A stretch of DNA of 58,413 nucleotides. Source: Bacteroidales bacterium (lineage in GTDB: Bacteria; Bacteroidota; Bacteroidia; Bacteroidales; UBA932). Shown one piece after another: positions 1 to 9,219 of the stretch; the stretch's first letter is position 1; each line of letters starts with the position of its first letter. Under the pieces are notes generated by a model. That model saw only the letters and a list, made by a program, of their open reading frames with translations. It ran no database searches and was not told the DNA's origin. The translations under genes and the position numbers were made by a program. The DNA is taken from assembly GCA_017458145.1 (NCBI GenBank), contig JAFTGA010000038.1, forward strand, positions 1 to 58,413, given 5' to 3'.

Positions 1-984
1 ATGTTCTCCATGATGAACTACTATCTGCCGCTGAAGGGCATTGCTTCCATGCACTGCTCCGCCAACACCGATATGAACGGTGAGAACACCGCCATCTTCT
101 TCGGTCTGTCCGGCACCGGCAAGACCACCCTCTCCACCGATCCGAAGCGTCTGCTCATCGGCGACGACGAGCACGGCTGGGACGACGAGGGCGTCTTCAA
201 CTTCGAAGGCGGCTGCTACGCCAAGGTCATCAAGCTCGACAAGGAGTCCGAGCCCGACATCTACAACGCCATCCGCCGCGACGCCCTCCTCGAGAACGTC
301 ACCGTGGACGCCGAGGGCAAGATCGACTTCAACGACAAGAGCGTGACCGAGAACACCCGCGTCTCCTACCCGATCTACCACATCAACAAGATCGTCCGCC
401 CGGTGTCCCAGGGTCCTGCCGCCAAGCAGGTCATCTTCCTGTCCGCCGACGCCTTCGGTGTGCTCCCTCCCGTCTCCATCCTGACCCCGGAGCAGACCAA
501 GTACTACTTCCTGAGCGGCTTCACCGCCAAGCTCGCCGGCACGGAGCGCGGTATCACCGAGCCTACTCCGACCTTCTCCGCCTGCTTCGGCCAGGCCTTC
601 CTGGAGCTCCACCCGACCAAGTACGCCGAGGAGCTCGTGAAGCGCATGGAGCAGAGCGGCGCCAAGGCCTATCTGGTGAACACCGGCTGGAACGGCACCG
701 GCAAGCGCATCTCCATCCGCGACACCCGCGGCATCATTGATGCCATCCTCGACGGCAGCATCGACAAGGCCCCGACCAAGAAGATCCCTTACTTCAACTT
801 CGAAGTCCCGACGGAGCTCAAGGGCGTCGACACCGGCATCCTCGATCCCCGCGACACCTACGCCGATCCGAAGGTGTGGGAGGAGAAGGCCCAGGATCTC
901 GCCGGCCGTTTCATCAAGAACTTCCACAAGTACGAGTCCAACGAGGCCGGCAAGAAGCTGGTCGCCGCCGGTCCGCAGCTGTAA
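1..984 (+). CDS. pckA: Phosphoenolpyruvate carboxykinase (ATP), 3' part
   Basis: Interconverts oxaloacetate and PEP using ATP/ADP; in Bacteroidales it usually works in the CO2-fixing direction, from PEP to oxaloacetate, on the route to succinate. The visible 327 residues hold the nucleotide-binding kinase-1 loop ([11 protein letters not shown], about residues 35-45), the kinase-2/metal motif [13 protein letters not shown] (about 54-66) and the arginine-rich C-terminal lobe ([13 protein letters not shown]). The family is normally about 530-540 residues, so roughly the first 200 residues lie upstream of the window. The ATG at position 1 is therefore an internal methionine, not the start. A strong terminator follows the stop. 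Confidence 0.95.
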   Translation: MFSMMNYYLPLKGIASMHCSANTDMNGENTAIFFGLSGTGKTTLSTDPKRLLIGDDEHGWDDEGVFNFEGGCYAKVIKLDKESEPDIYNAIRRDALLENVTVDAEGKIDFNDKSVTENTRVSYPIYHINKIVRPVSQGPAAKQVIFLSADAFGVLPPVSILTPEQTKYYFLSGFTAKLAGTERGITEPTPTFSACFGQAFLELHPTKYAEELVKRMEQSGAKAYLVNTGWNGTGKRISIRDTRGIIDAILDGSIDKAPTKKIPYFNFEVPTELKGVDTGILDPRDTYADPKVWEEKAQDLAGRFIKNFHKYESNEAGKKLVAAGPQL

Positions 985-1032
985 ACACCACTACGCCCCA
1001 GCTTTCCATCGCTCGGAAGAGCCGGGGCAGAC

Positions 1033-1068
1033 AAAAAAACAACCTGCATCCGTGCAGGTTGTTTTTTT
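1033..1068. terminator. Bidirectional rho-independent terminator
   Basis: The stem AACCTGCA/TGCAGGTT with loop TCCG is flanked by an A-run on the left and a T-run on the right, so it can stop pckA from the left and the minus-strand relic (stop at 1070-1072) from the right. Confidence 0.85.
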
Positions 1069-1069
1069 A

Positions 1070-1471
1070 TTATTCCCGGGAAAGCTCCGGATGAAGCGCT
1101 TCAGGATAGTGCTCCGCCGGATTGATCAGCATGCGGAACTCACTGCCCTGGCCCAGCCGGCTGGTCAGCGCGATGTCGATCTTGTGCAGGTCGCACAGTT
1201 TCTTCACCAGGGCCAGACCGATCACGGTGTCGGGAGAATCCGGTGCATCATCCTCCGGCTTGTAATATGGGTCAAACAGATGGACTTTCACATCCTCCGG
1301 GATGCCGCGTCCGGAATCTTGCCCGCCCAGCGTTCCGACCCAGACTCGGTCCAGGGCGTCAATCTGGACATCCAGGACATTCTTGTTGGACAGGCGGATG
1401 GCGTCGCGGGCGGCTGCCGGGAAACAGAGCAGCCACAGACTGCACAGAAAAAGACATCTCCTGGTATTCAT
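1070..1471 (-). pseudogene. Collapsed HTCS relic: signal peptide and first propeller strand joined to an ATPase-domain fragment
   Basis: This 133-codon frame starts like a hybrid two-component sensor: a signal peptide (residues 1-22), then IRLSNKNVLDVQIDALDRVW, matching residues 22-41 of the neighbouring 1283-residue HTCS. After residue about 50 (GTLGG, near 1322-1324) it jumps to QDSGRGIP and continues through IGLALVKKLCDLHKIDIALT to HYPEA. That matches HTCS residues about 942-1016, the G1 box through the end of the HATPase domain. About 895 codons are absent, including most of the propeller, the membrane segment, the H-box and the N-box; the receiver and AraC domains are also missing. The frame is intact and begins 15 bp after the HTCS stop, so it probably shares its transcript. 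A secreted ATPase fragment without a phosphorylatable His should not signal. I infer an internal deletion in a former tandem HTCS paralogue. Confidence 0.75.
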
Positions 1472-1486
1472 TGTCGTGTTCGTGTT

Positions 1487-4400
1487 TTATTGCAATCGAT
1501 ATTCGCTCGGCGTCTTGCCGAAGCGCTCTTTGAAACAGGTGCGGAAATAGACCGGGCTGCCGAATCCCACCTGCCAGGAGATTTCGGAGACGGACAGTTG
1601 CGGATTCTTCAGCAGGTCCGCCGCTTTGTCCAGGCGGATGTTGCGGATCAGCTCGTTGGGTGAGAGTCCCGAGACGGCCTTGACCTTGCGGTACAGCGTG
1701 GACTGGCTCATGGCGAACTGCCCGGCCAGGGAAGCGATGTCTATCCGCTCGTCGCCGATATGATCCAGCACGAAGCGGGTGTACTGCTCCAGGAATTCGT
1801 TGTCCACCGGGGAGAGCGTCTCCGCCCTGCCGGGCTCCGAGACTTCGCGCATCATGCGCCGGCGGCCCTCCATCAGATTCCGGATCCGGCTGAGGAGCAG
1901 GGCTTTGTGGAAAGGCTTGACCAGGTAGCTGTCGGCGCCGACGTCGTATCCTTCCACGCGGGACTCGTCCGAGCCTTTGGCCGTGAGCAGGATCACCGGG
2001 ATATGGGAGGTGCGCACGTCCTGGCGGATGGCCTTGCAGAAGGTGATTCCGTCCATCACGGGCATCATGATGTCGCTGACGATCACGTCCGGGATCTCCC
2101 GCACGGCGATCTTGAGTCCCGCCCGGCCGTCCGGGGCCTGCAGGACTTTGTAGTCTCCGGCCAGGGACTCCCGGATATAGTCCCGGATCTCGTCGTTGTC
2201 TTCCACGACCAGAATCCGGAACCGCCCGCCCGCGTCTTCCGACGACGGGTCCGCAGGGAGGGCTTCCTCCGGCACAGGCCCCACCCGGCGGGCCTCCGGA
2301 TAATCCTCCGCCGCATCCAGGGCCAGCCGGAATTCCGTGCCCCGGCCCGGCTCGCTGGCCACTTTCAGATCGATCCTGTGCAGGTCGCACAGGTTCTTGA
2401 CCAACGCCAGCCCGATGCCGGTCCCGATGGCGTCCCCGGTACCGTCCGCCCGGTAGTAGCGGTCGAAGATGTGCGCAAGCTCATCCGGAGCGATTCCGAC
2501 GCCGGTATCGCTGACGCGGAGCACAGCCTGGCCCGCCTCCTTCTGCAGGGACAGGACAATCTGTCCGGACGGAGTGAATTTCCGGGAATTGGAGAGCAGG
2601 TTGTTCAGGATGATGGTCAGCGCCTCCGCGTCATACCACAGGCGGATCCCCGGCTCGATAGCCAGCGAGAGGGTCACGGCCTTGTCGATGGACAGGTCCC
2701 GGAACTGCGTCCCGACGGACTCCACGAAGGCGGACAGATCCCCGAACTCCACGGTCAGCCGGCGGTTCTGCGTCTCCGTCTTGCGGAACTCCAGCAACTG
2801 GTTCACCAGCCCCAGCAACTGCTGGGCGCTCTGCTTGACCTTGCCGATCCGGATGCGGGCCCGGGAGGGAATCTCGCTGTCTTCCGACAGGTCCTCCAGG
2901 GGTCCGAGAATCAGCGTCAGCGGCGTGCGGAGCTCGTGCGTGACGTTGGTATAGAACACCATCCGCTCCTCCCCCGCCTGGCGCTCCTGCAGCAGGCGAT
3001 CCTGCTGGAGCCGGGTCTGGTTCCTCTGTTTCATGTGTCGGCTCTGCCGCAGGACAGCATAGGCGACGGCCCCCAGGATCAGCAGGATATACAGGACCTT
3101 GGCCCACCAGGTCAACCAGAACGGCGGCCGGATCTCCAGTTCCGTCTCCGAGAAAGATTCGCCCCAATCCTGGGAATGCAGCCGCGCCCGCACCTGGAGG
3201 GCGTGCCGTCCGTAAGGAAGCTGGTGGAATTCCAGTTCCGGTCCGCAAGGGCGCCAGTCCGCGTCCAGTTGCGGCATCCGGTAGGCGTATTCCACACGCT
3301 GCGCGTAGGAGTGGTCCGGCACGCGGAAGCGCACGTGAAGATAATTGTTGTGGTAGTCCGTCTGCAGGCCGGGACCGGTGGTCAGGAAGTCCACCGGCGG
3401 GATCTCCTGCCCGGAGAGCAGCACCTCCGGGGCGACCCAGGCCATGCCGTCCGTCGTGCCGAACCAGATGCGGCCGTCCCGGGAGCGGGCGCTGACCCCG
3501 CTGTAGTAGTTGCCGTCCGGCAGGCCGTCCCGCCGGTCGAACAGGACCGTCCGCGTGTCGTCGAGAAGACAGACCACTCCGTCGTTGACGCTCATCCAGA
3601 GACGGCCGGCGCCGTCCTCCTCCAGGGCCCGGACATTCTCGTCCGGCAGGCCGTCCGCCGCAGTCAGCACGGCGGAGATGCCGCCCGGCCCGGCATCGAA
3701 GCGGACCAGTCCGGCCGTAGTGGCCGCCCAGACGCGCCCGCGGCTGTCGCCGAACAGGTCGTTGACCGTGTCCGAGAGCAGTCCCGAGGAGGCATCGTAC
3801 CGGGCCAGCAGCTGCATCCCGGCATCATAGACGGCAAGACCCTGGCCGTAGAAGCCCAGCCAGAGACGCCCCACGCCGTCGAGATAGAGGGCCCGGACCA
3901 GGTCGTCGGGCAGATGGCCCTCCTGCCGCGTCCAGTGCCCGGCCTCCCGGGCCGTTGTCCGGTCCACCCGGTACAGGCCCCGGGAGGAGGCCGCCCACAG
4001 GCCCCCGCCGTCCACGAGCAGTGCCCGGATATCGGAAGGGCCGCCGGACAGGGGAACCGGGCGCATACGTCCCCGTTCCACTACATACAGCCCGTTCTCT
4101 TCCGTGCCGATCCACCAGCGTCCGTCCGGATCCTGGAGCAGGGACAGCACCGGCCCCGTCAGCTCCGCGACGCCCGGAAGAATCCGGTTGGCAAGACCGT
4201 GCAGCCCCGCCACCTGTCCCGTCCGGGATCCGGCCAGGAGCATCCCGTCGTTCCCCACGCAGAGCGCCTGCACGCCGCGCGAATCGTGGTCCCCGGGCTC
4301 GAAGGTCCGGGTCCCCGCGCCCGGTTCCCGGCCCGGGACAAACTGCAGGCCGGCGCCGTATGTGCCCGCCCAGACATTGCCGAAACGGTCGGCCGCAACC

Positions 4401-5338
4401 GCCCGGACACCGGGCTGGTTGGGATGGGCCAGCGGCAGCAGCAGGCCGAACGGGCTGTCCTCCGGCACCGGTCCCTCCCCGGAGATGTCCAGCACCGCCA
4501 CCGTGCCCGCGCCCGTCGCAACCAGCAGCCGCCCCCGGGCGTCTTCCGCCAGGTCGAAGACGGCCCCTTCGGGCAGGGACTGCGGATCGCCTTCGTGATG
4601 CCGGAACACGGTGAACTGCCGGCCGGCTTCGGAGTACAACGCCAGGCCCGCGGTCGTGCCCGCCCAGATGCGTCCGTGGCTGTCCACCAGCAGCGAGCGG
4701 ACTTCATCCGAAGGCAGGGAGCGGGGGTCGGATGCGTCGTGGCGCAGGTCGATCCGGGAATGATCCGTCAGGGACTGGATGCTCAGTCCCGCCGACCAGT
4801 AGCCCAGCACCAGCTGGTTCGCGCCGCGGAAGGTGAAGGTATGGAGCGGAGCGTCGCGCATCCCTTCGAACGTGCCGGCATTGAAGCGGGTGAATGTGCC
4901 CGACTGCCTCTCGAAGCGGACCAGGCCCCGGGCGAAGGTGCTGGCCCAGACGGCCCCGTCCGGATCCAGCTCAACGTGCGAGATGTCGTCGTCCGGCAGG
5001 TCCCGCTCCGTCTCCCCCGCCCCGTAGACCGTGAAGCGCTCCGTGCGCAGGTCGTAACAGGCCAGCCCCGCCTTCTGCAGCGCCACCCACACCAGCGGCT
5101 CCTCGCGGTCCGCCGCCACGCCGTTGATCTGGGAGGACGGCAGGCCGCCCGCGCCTTTCAGGAAGAAACGGTTGCTGATACCGTCATAGCAGTTCAGGCC
5201 GTCTTCCGTGCCGACCCAGATCCGGTCCCGGCCGTCTACGGCCACATCGATGACAAAACGGTTGGACAGGCGGATATCCTGGGCGGATGCAGCAAGCGCC
5301 GCCAGCGACAGGAGCAGAGGGAGAAGTCGACGGATCAT
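1487..5338 (-). CDS. Hybrid two-component system sensor/regulator (HTCS)
   Basis: A one-protein sensor and transcription factor that typically binds an oligosaccharide in the periplasm and activates a neighbouring polysaccharide-use operon. It has 1283 residues: signal peptide 1-19; two-component propeller repeats (motif family DGRDRIWVGTEDGL) to about 640; Y_Y_Y domain about 670-738; one membrane helix about 742-763; HisKA with H-box NVTHELRTP (His801); HATPase with NNLLSNSRKF (911-920), DTGVGIA (944-950) and GTGIGLALV (972-980); receiver about 1041-1155 with phospho-acceptor Asp1089 (VSDIMMP) and Lys1141; AraC-type HTH about 1200-1283. All catalytic residues are present. It diverges from the propeller/DUF362 and acetylesterase genes, its probable targets; the ligand is not readable from sequence. 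Confidence 0.93.
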   Translation of the reverse strand: MIRRLLPLLLSLAALAASAQDIRLSNRFVIDVAVDGRDRIWVGTEDGLNCYDGISNRFFLKGAGGLPSSQINGVAADREEPLVWVALQKAGLACYDLRTERFTVYGAGETERDLPDDDISHVELDPDGAVWASTFARGLVRFERQSGTFTRFNAGTFEGMRDAPLHTFTFRGANQLVLGYWSAGLSIQSLTDHSRIDLRHDASDPRSLPSDEVRSLLVDSHGRIWAGTTAGLALYSEAGRQFTVFRHHEGDPQSLPEGAVFDLAEDARGRLLVATGAGTVAVLDISGEGPVPEDSPFGLLLPLAHPNQPGVRAVAADRFGNVWAGTYGAGLQFVPGREPGAGTRTFEPGDHDSRGVQALCVGNDGMLLAGSRTGQVAGLHGLANRILPGVAELTGPVLSLLQDPDGRWWIGTEENGLYVVERGRMRPVPLSGGPSDIRALLVDGGGLWAASSRGLYRVDRTTAREAGHWTRQEGHLPDDLVRALYLDGVGRLWLGFYGQGLAVYDAGMQLLARYDASSGLLSDTVNDLFGDSRGRVWAATTAGLVRFDAGPGGISAVLTAADGLPDENVRALEEDGAGRLWMSVNDGVVCLLDDTRTVLFDRRDGLPDGNYYSGVSARSRDGRIWFGTTDGMAWVAPEVLLSGQEIPPVDFLTTGPGLQTDYHNNYLHVRFRVPDHSYAQRVEYAYRMPQLDADWRPCGPELEFHQLPYGRHALQVRARLHSQDWGESFSETELEIRPPFWLTWWAKVLYILLILGAVAYAVLRQSRHMKQRNQTRLQQDRLLQERQAGEERMVFYTNVTHELRTPLTLILGPLEDLSEDSEIPSRARIRIGKVKQSAQQLLGLVNQLLEFRKTETQNRRLTVEFGDLSAFVESVGTQFRDLSIDKAVTLSLAIEPGIRLWYDAEALTIILNNLLSNSRKFTPSGQIVLSLQKEAGQAVLRVSDTGVGIAPDELAHIFDRYYRADGTGDAIGTGIGLALVKNLCDLHRIDLKVASEPGRGTEFRLALDAAEDYPEARRVGPVPEEALPADPSSEDAGGRFRILVVEDNDEIRDYIRESLAGDYKVLQAPDGRAGLKIAVREIPDVIVSDIMMPVMDGITFCKAIRQDVRTSHIPVILLTAKGSDESRVEGYDVGADSYLVKPFHKALLLSRIRNLMEGRRRMMREVSEPGRAETLSPVDNEFLEQYTRFVLDHIGDERIDIASLAGQFAMSQSTLYRKVKAVSGLSPNELIRNIRLDKAADLLKNPQLSVSEISWQVGFGSPVYFRTCFKERFGKTPSEYRLQ

Positions 5339-5464
5339 GTTCGTTTGTTTGTAAGTACAAAATAAGCAATTTTTTATTTATATTTGTAATGGAGCTGCGG
5401 CAATTGACAAATCCTGCACCCAACAATGACCATTTTACCATCCACGACTCGCAAAACAATGCAC

Positions 5465-5472
5465 TACCTTTG
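5465..5472 (+). promoter_or_regulatory. -7 box TACCTTTG upstream of the propeller/DUF362 gene
   Basis: An exact match to the Bacteroidota -7 consensus TAnnTTTG, 108 bp before the ATG at 5581. No clear -33 TTTG sits at the right distance, which would fit a promoter needing an activator such as the divergent HTCS. Confidence 0.5.
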
Positions 5473-5496
5473 TGCTTGGATTTTGGTTAGATGGCA

Positions 5497-5544
5497 GCAA
5501 GGGTGTCGTACCGCAACCGTGAGAGGGTCCGGCACCCTTTTGCT
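5497..5544 (+). other. Stem-loop in the 5' leader
   Basis: AAGGGTG (5499-5505) pairs with CACCCTT (5533-5539), and GCAA/TTGC extends the stem around a small bulge. It lies inside the roughly 100-nt leader implied by the box at 5465. I do not recognise it as a known riboswitch. Confidence 0.3.
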
Positions 5545-5580
5545 TTCCGGCAGTTTCCCCACAGAAAAACAAACACCGCT

Positions 5581-7755
5581 ATGACCCGCAAACTGTTTCT
5601 CTTCCTTTCACTGATCCTCCTGGGAGCCGGACTCGCTTCCGCACAGGACCGGACGCTGACCCGCTACAAGGAGTTCGCCTACACCGGAGAATGGGACACC
5701 CGCAACCCGGACCGCCAGGCGCTCCGCATCATCAAGGACGGCAAGATCGACTTCGAATATACGCTCCCGATCCGCGACCAGTGGGACCGCGTGCTCGAGT
5801 TCGACGACGTGCGGATCCTGCCCGACGGCAACATCCTCTACGCCGCAATGTCCCAACTCGGCCTGCTCAACCGCCAGGGCGATCACCTCTGGAAATACAT
5901 CTGCCCGCAGGGCACCGAATCCCATTCCTGCCAGCCGCTGGCCCCGGATCTCGTCTTCTTCGCCCTCAACGGCACGCCGGGCAAGATCGTGATCTGGAAC
6001 ACGAAACTGGACAAGCCGGTCCGCGAGATCATCGTGCCGACGGAGAACACCCGCACCCACGGGCAGTTCCGACACGTGCGCCGCACTCCGGAGGGGAATT
6101 TCGTGCTGGCGCTGATGCAGGAGCAGGAGATCCTGGAGATTTCGCCGGAGGGCGAGATCCTCAAGCGCATCCCCGGACAGTTCGCCTGGCACGTAGACAA
6201 GCTCCCCAACGGACATTACCTGACCGGAGGGGACAGCAAGCATTTCGTCCGCGAACTGGACGCGGACGGCAAGGTGGTCTGGGAAGTCACGCAGGCGGAC
6301 CTCCCCTTCCCGATCTGGAACCTGCAGACCGCCACGCGCCTGCAGAGCGGCAACACGCTGATCTGCAACTGGGTGGCCGGCCGCCCGAAAGAAGAATGGC
6401 CAGGCAGCGTACAGCTCTTCGAGATCACCCCGGACAAGCAGGTCGTCTGGCAGGTCAGTTCCTGGGAGAACCCGGACCTGGGTCCCTGCACCTATCTGGA
6501 CATCGTCAGCGAACCGGATGCGGCCCGCGGCGTGGATGTCCTGCGCCCGCGCCATGCCGACGGCACCCCGCGGATGAACAACGACGCGCCCAACCGCCCG
6601 ATCGGTGTCGGGAAAGGCATCCATCCGGGCCGCGTGGCCTGGATCCACGCCCCCGGCGTGGCCACTTGGGACGGAGTGACCGGCAACTGGTGGGAGGAGC
6701 GCTGGAACGACCAGGCCAAGGCACACGCGATGGTGGCAGAAAGCCTGCTCCAGCTCACCGGCGAGAAGAGCGTCCGGGATGCCTGGAAGGCCCTTTTCAC
6801 GCAGTTCAACGAGAGCCACGGCCGGGGCGCGCACCCCTACCTCAAGGGCGAGAAGATCGCCATCAAGCTCAACATGAACAACACCTTCTCCTATACGGAC
6901 AACGAAGAGCTCAACAGTTCGCCCTATATCACGCTCGCCCTGTTGCGCAGCCTGGTCCGGGACGGCGGCGTCCGCCAGGAGGACATCACGGTATGCGAGC
7001 CCAGCCGCTGGCTCACGGACGCGCTCTACTTGCGCTGCAAGGCCGCTTTCCCAAAAGTGCACTATGAGGACAACGTCGGCGGGCAGGGCCGGGACCGCTG
7101 CTCTTTCTACCAGGGCGGCATCCGCTTCACCCCCGGCTACGGCGAGAAGCAGTACGGCCTCGCGAAATGCATCGTGGATGCCGACTACGTGATCAACAGC
7201 GCCCTGCTCAAGATCCACACCGGGCCCGGCGTCACCCTGACCGGCAAGAACTGGTACGGCGCCACGGAACTGGACAAGGACTGGCACCGGAATTCCCACA
7301 ACGGAGTGAATCCCGACAAGCGCTGGGGCCACGCCAAATACAGCAGCCAGGTCGATTTCATCGGCCACAAGGACCTCGGCGGCAAGACGCTCCTGTACCT
7401 GATCGACGGCACCTACGGCTCGCGCGACTGCAACGGCGCCCCGGCCCCGAAGTGGCAGAAAGCGCCGTTCGGCGGCGACTGGGCCTGCTCGCTGCTCGTC
7501 TCGCAGGATCCGCTCGCCATCGACTCCGTGGGGCTGGACTTGCTGGTCGCCGAATGGCCGGAAGTGGGCAGCCTCCCCTACAGCGATCTCTATCTGGTCG
7601 AAGCCGCCTCGCTGCCCGACACGATCAGCGGCGTGAGCTATGACCCCGAAGCGGACGGAACGCCGCTCACGGAGCCGCTCGGGCTGCACGAGCACTGGAA
7701 CGCGCAGCACGAATACAGCGCCATCGAGCTGATTTACAAGAATCTCAATAACTAG
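5581..7755 (+). CDS. Secreted beta-propeller protein fused to a DUF362 domain
   Basis: 724 residues. A signal peptide (MTRKLFLFLSLILLGAGLASA) decides the start at 5581 over an earlier in-frame ATG at 5491. The N-terminal half (about 22-310) has repeated propeller-like strands such as VRILPDGNILYAAM, VRRTPEGNFVLALM and DKLPNGHYLTGG, resembling PQQ/arylsulfotransferase-type propellers. The C-terminal half (about 390-690) looks like DUF362: KIAIKLNMNN, CIVDADYVINSALLKIH, LTGKNWYGA and SQDPLAIDSVGLDLL. Many DUF362 proteins are associated with ferredoxin domains, but no Fe-S cysteine cluster is visible here. It lies 6 bp before the acetylesterase gene and opposite the HTCS, so a role in sugar or pectin metabolism is possible. 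The function is unknown and I assign none. Confidence 0.7.
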   Translation: MTRKLFLFLSLILLGAGLASAQDRTLTRYKEFAYTGEWDTRNPDRQALRIIKDGKIDFEYTLPIRDQWDRVLEFDDVRILPDGNILYAAMSQLGLLNRQGDHLWKYICPQGTESHSCQPLAPDLVFFALNGTPGKIVIWNTKLDKPVREIIVPTENTRTHGQFRHVRRTPEGNFVLALMQEQEILEISPEGEILKRIPGQFAWHVDKLPNGHYLTGGDSKHFVRELDADGKVVWEVTQADLPFPIWNLQTATRLQSGNTLICNWVAGRPKEEWPGSVQLFEITPDKQVVWQVSSWENPDLGPCTYLDIVSEPDAARGVDVLRPRHADGTPRMNNDAPNRPIGVGKGIHPGRVAWIHAPGVATWDGVTGNWWEERWNDQAKAHAMVAESLLQLTGEKSVRDAWKALFTQFNESHGRGAHPYLKGEKIAIKLNMNNTFSYTDNEELNSSPYITLALLRSLVRDGGVRQEDITVCEPSRWLTDALYLRCKAAFPKVHYEDNVGGQGRDRCSFYQGGIRFTPGYGEKQYGLAKCIVDADYVINSALLKIHTGPGVTLTGKNWYGATELDKDWHRNSHNGVNPDKRWGHAKYSSQVDFIGHKDLGGKTLLYLIDGTYGSRDCNGAPAPKWQKAPFGGDWACSLLVSQDPLAIDSVGLDLLVAEWPEVGSLPYSDLYLVEAASLPDTISGVSYDPEADGTPLTEPLGLHEHWNAQHEYSAIELIYKNLNN

Positions 7756-7761
7756 CCCCGC

Positions 7762-9138
7762 ATGATCCGCCTCTCCCGATTCCTCCTCCCCGCAATCCTG
7801 TTGGCGTGCAGTACAGCTGCGCTTTCCGCGCAGACCTGCCGCTTTGATTTCGGCGCCTCCGCCCCTGCCGAAGGATACATCCCCGTGTCGTCGCTGACGC
7901 GCTATTCCGACGCCCTCGGCTACGGATTCGAGCCCGGCACGACGCTGACCGAAGTCCTCCGCAAGAAAGGCACCGACCTCACCCGGGACTACATCACCGC
8001 CGCCGAGCCCTTCCGCTTCAGCGTCCGCCTGCCGGAGGGCAACTACAAGGTAACGCTCACCCTGGGCGACACCCAGGGCGCTTCCTGCACCACCATCAAG
8101 GCCGAGAACCGCCGCCTGATGGTGGAGAGCCTGGCCACGGGCAAGGGCGAGATCCGCACGGTCTCCTTCAATGTCAACGTCCGCACGCCGTCGCTCTCGA
8201 AGGGCAACCGGATCAAGCTCAACTCCCGGGAGATCGACTACGGGACAGGCGCGGTCAAAACCCTCACCTGGGACGACCGGCTGACCCTGCAGTTCATGGA
8301 TGCCGCCCCGGCGGTGTGCGCCGTGGAGATCGAGCCCGCCGCGAACGATGTCGTGACGGTGTTCATCATCGGCGATTCCACCGTGACCGACCAGCCCTCC
8401 GGCGGCACCTGGGGCCAGTATCTCCCCCGCTGGCTGGACGGCCGCGCCGTAGTGGCCAACCACGCCGAAAGCGGGATGACCATCAAGGGTTTCCGCTTCG
8501 GACGCCGCTGGGACAAGATCATGGAAAGCGCCCGGCCCGGCGACTACCTGCTGATCCAGCTGGGCACGAATGACGAGAAGTCCCGGGGCCACGATCCGAT
8601 GTGGGATGCCGACGACCATGCCGGCGACTGGGTGCGCACCCACGCCGATCCGGAGAAAGACTACGTCTGGGGACTGGCCACGATGGCCCTGGAAGCCAAG
8701 CGCCACGGAATGATCCCGGTCATCGTGTCCCCGATGACCAAGATCGACCGGCGCAGCGCCGCCGCCACGGAGTTGATGACGCCCTACGGGCTCAACGCCC
8801 GCCGCGGCGCGGAACTGGGCGAATGTGCCTACATCGACCTCTGGGGGATGAGCCGCGATATCGTCTCGGCTCTCGGGCAGGATGCCCTCGCCGCCTACTC
8901 CGACGGCACGCACACCGACAACTACGGCGCCTACCTCTTCTCGCTGGGCATCATCAGGGGCATCCGGGAGAACGGCCTGGGCCTGCAGGAGCACATCCTG
9001 CCGGACACGCCGATCCTGGATCCGAAGGCCCCGCATCCCACCCTGCAGGAGTTCAGCTGCCCCATCGAGCCGCGCCGCGCGCCCCAGCGCCAGCAGCAGC
9101 CCAAACCGGGCGGGCAGACCGAATTCGGACCCCTTTAG
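7762..9138 (+). CDS. Rhamnogalacturonan acetylesterase-like SGNH hydrolase (CE12 type)
   Basis: Probably removes acetyl groups from pectic rhamnogalacturonan. 458 residues: signal peptide (to about 23, LSAQ), a galactose-binding-like beta domain (about 25-190), then an SGNH hydrolase. Block I is GDSTVTDQPSGGTWGQYL (nucleophile Ser in GDS), block III is GTNDEKSRGHDP, and the catalytic Asp/His motif is SDGTHTDNYGAYL. The C-terminal 25 residues are a Gln/Pro/Arg-rich tail of unclear role. It is cotranscribed with the upstream DUF362 fusion (6-bp gap) and followed by a strong terminator. The divergent HTCS supports a carbohydrate role. Exact substrate specificity is inferred. Confidence 0.82.
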   Translation: MIRLSRFLLPAILLACSTAALSAQTCRFDFGASAPAEGYIPVSSLTRYSDALGYGFEPGTTLTEVLRKKGTDLTRDYITAAEPFRFSVRLPEGNYKVTLTLGDTQGASCTTIKAENRRLMVESLATGKGEIRTVSFNVNVRTPSLSKGNRIKLNSREIDYGTGAVKTLTWDDRLTLQFMDAAPAVCAVEIEPAANDVVTVFIIGDSTVTDQPSGGTWGQYLPRWLDGRAVVANHAESGMTIKGFRFGRRWDKIMESARPGDYLLIQLGTNDEKSRGHDPMWDADDHAGDWVRTHADPEKDYVWGLATMALEAKRHGMIPVIVSPMTKIDRRSAAATELMTPYGLNARRGAELGECAYIDLWGMSRDIVSALGQDALAAYSDGTHTDNYGAYLFSLGIIRGIRENGLGLQEHILPDTPILDPKAPHPTLQEFSCPIEPRRAPQRQQQPKPGGQTEFGPL

Positions 9139-9140
9139 CG

Positions 9141-9168
9141 AAAAACACCCCGCGGCGGGGTGTTTTTT
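9141..9168 (+). terminator. Rho-independent terminator after the acetylesterase gene
   Basis: An ACACCCCG...CGGGGTGT stem with a GCG-type loop, preceded by an A-run and followed by seven T residues. Confidence 0.88.
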
Positions 9169-9219
9169 TGTAGAATTTGGCTATCTTTATGGAAATTTAC
9201 TTTTAACACACAAAGAACT

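Noticed and set aside
1760-5365. Very long open frame on the plus strand opposite the HTCS gene
   Set aside because: High GC makes stops rare on the opposite strand; the translation is Arg/Pro/Gly/Gln-rich with no recognisable domain, while the minus strand encodes a complete HTCS.
5339-5370. -7 box for the HTCS gene on the minus strand (TTATTTTG near 5358)
   Set aside because: The second position is T instead of A and no -33 element is found; too weak to list.
5608-9036. 1142-codon open frame opposite the DUF362 and acetylesterase genes
   Set aside because: Spans two well-supported genes and their spacer; the composition is low-complexity and no motif is visible.
9182-9189. TATCTTTA as a firm promoter for lemA
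   Set aside because: The last base departs from the consensus and spacing to a TTTG is wrong; mentioned only within the lemA entry.
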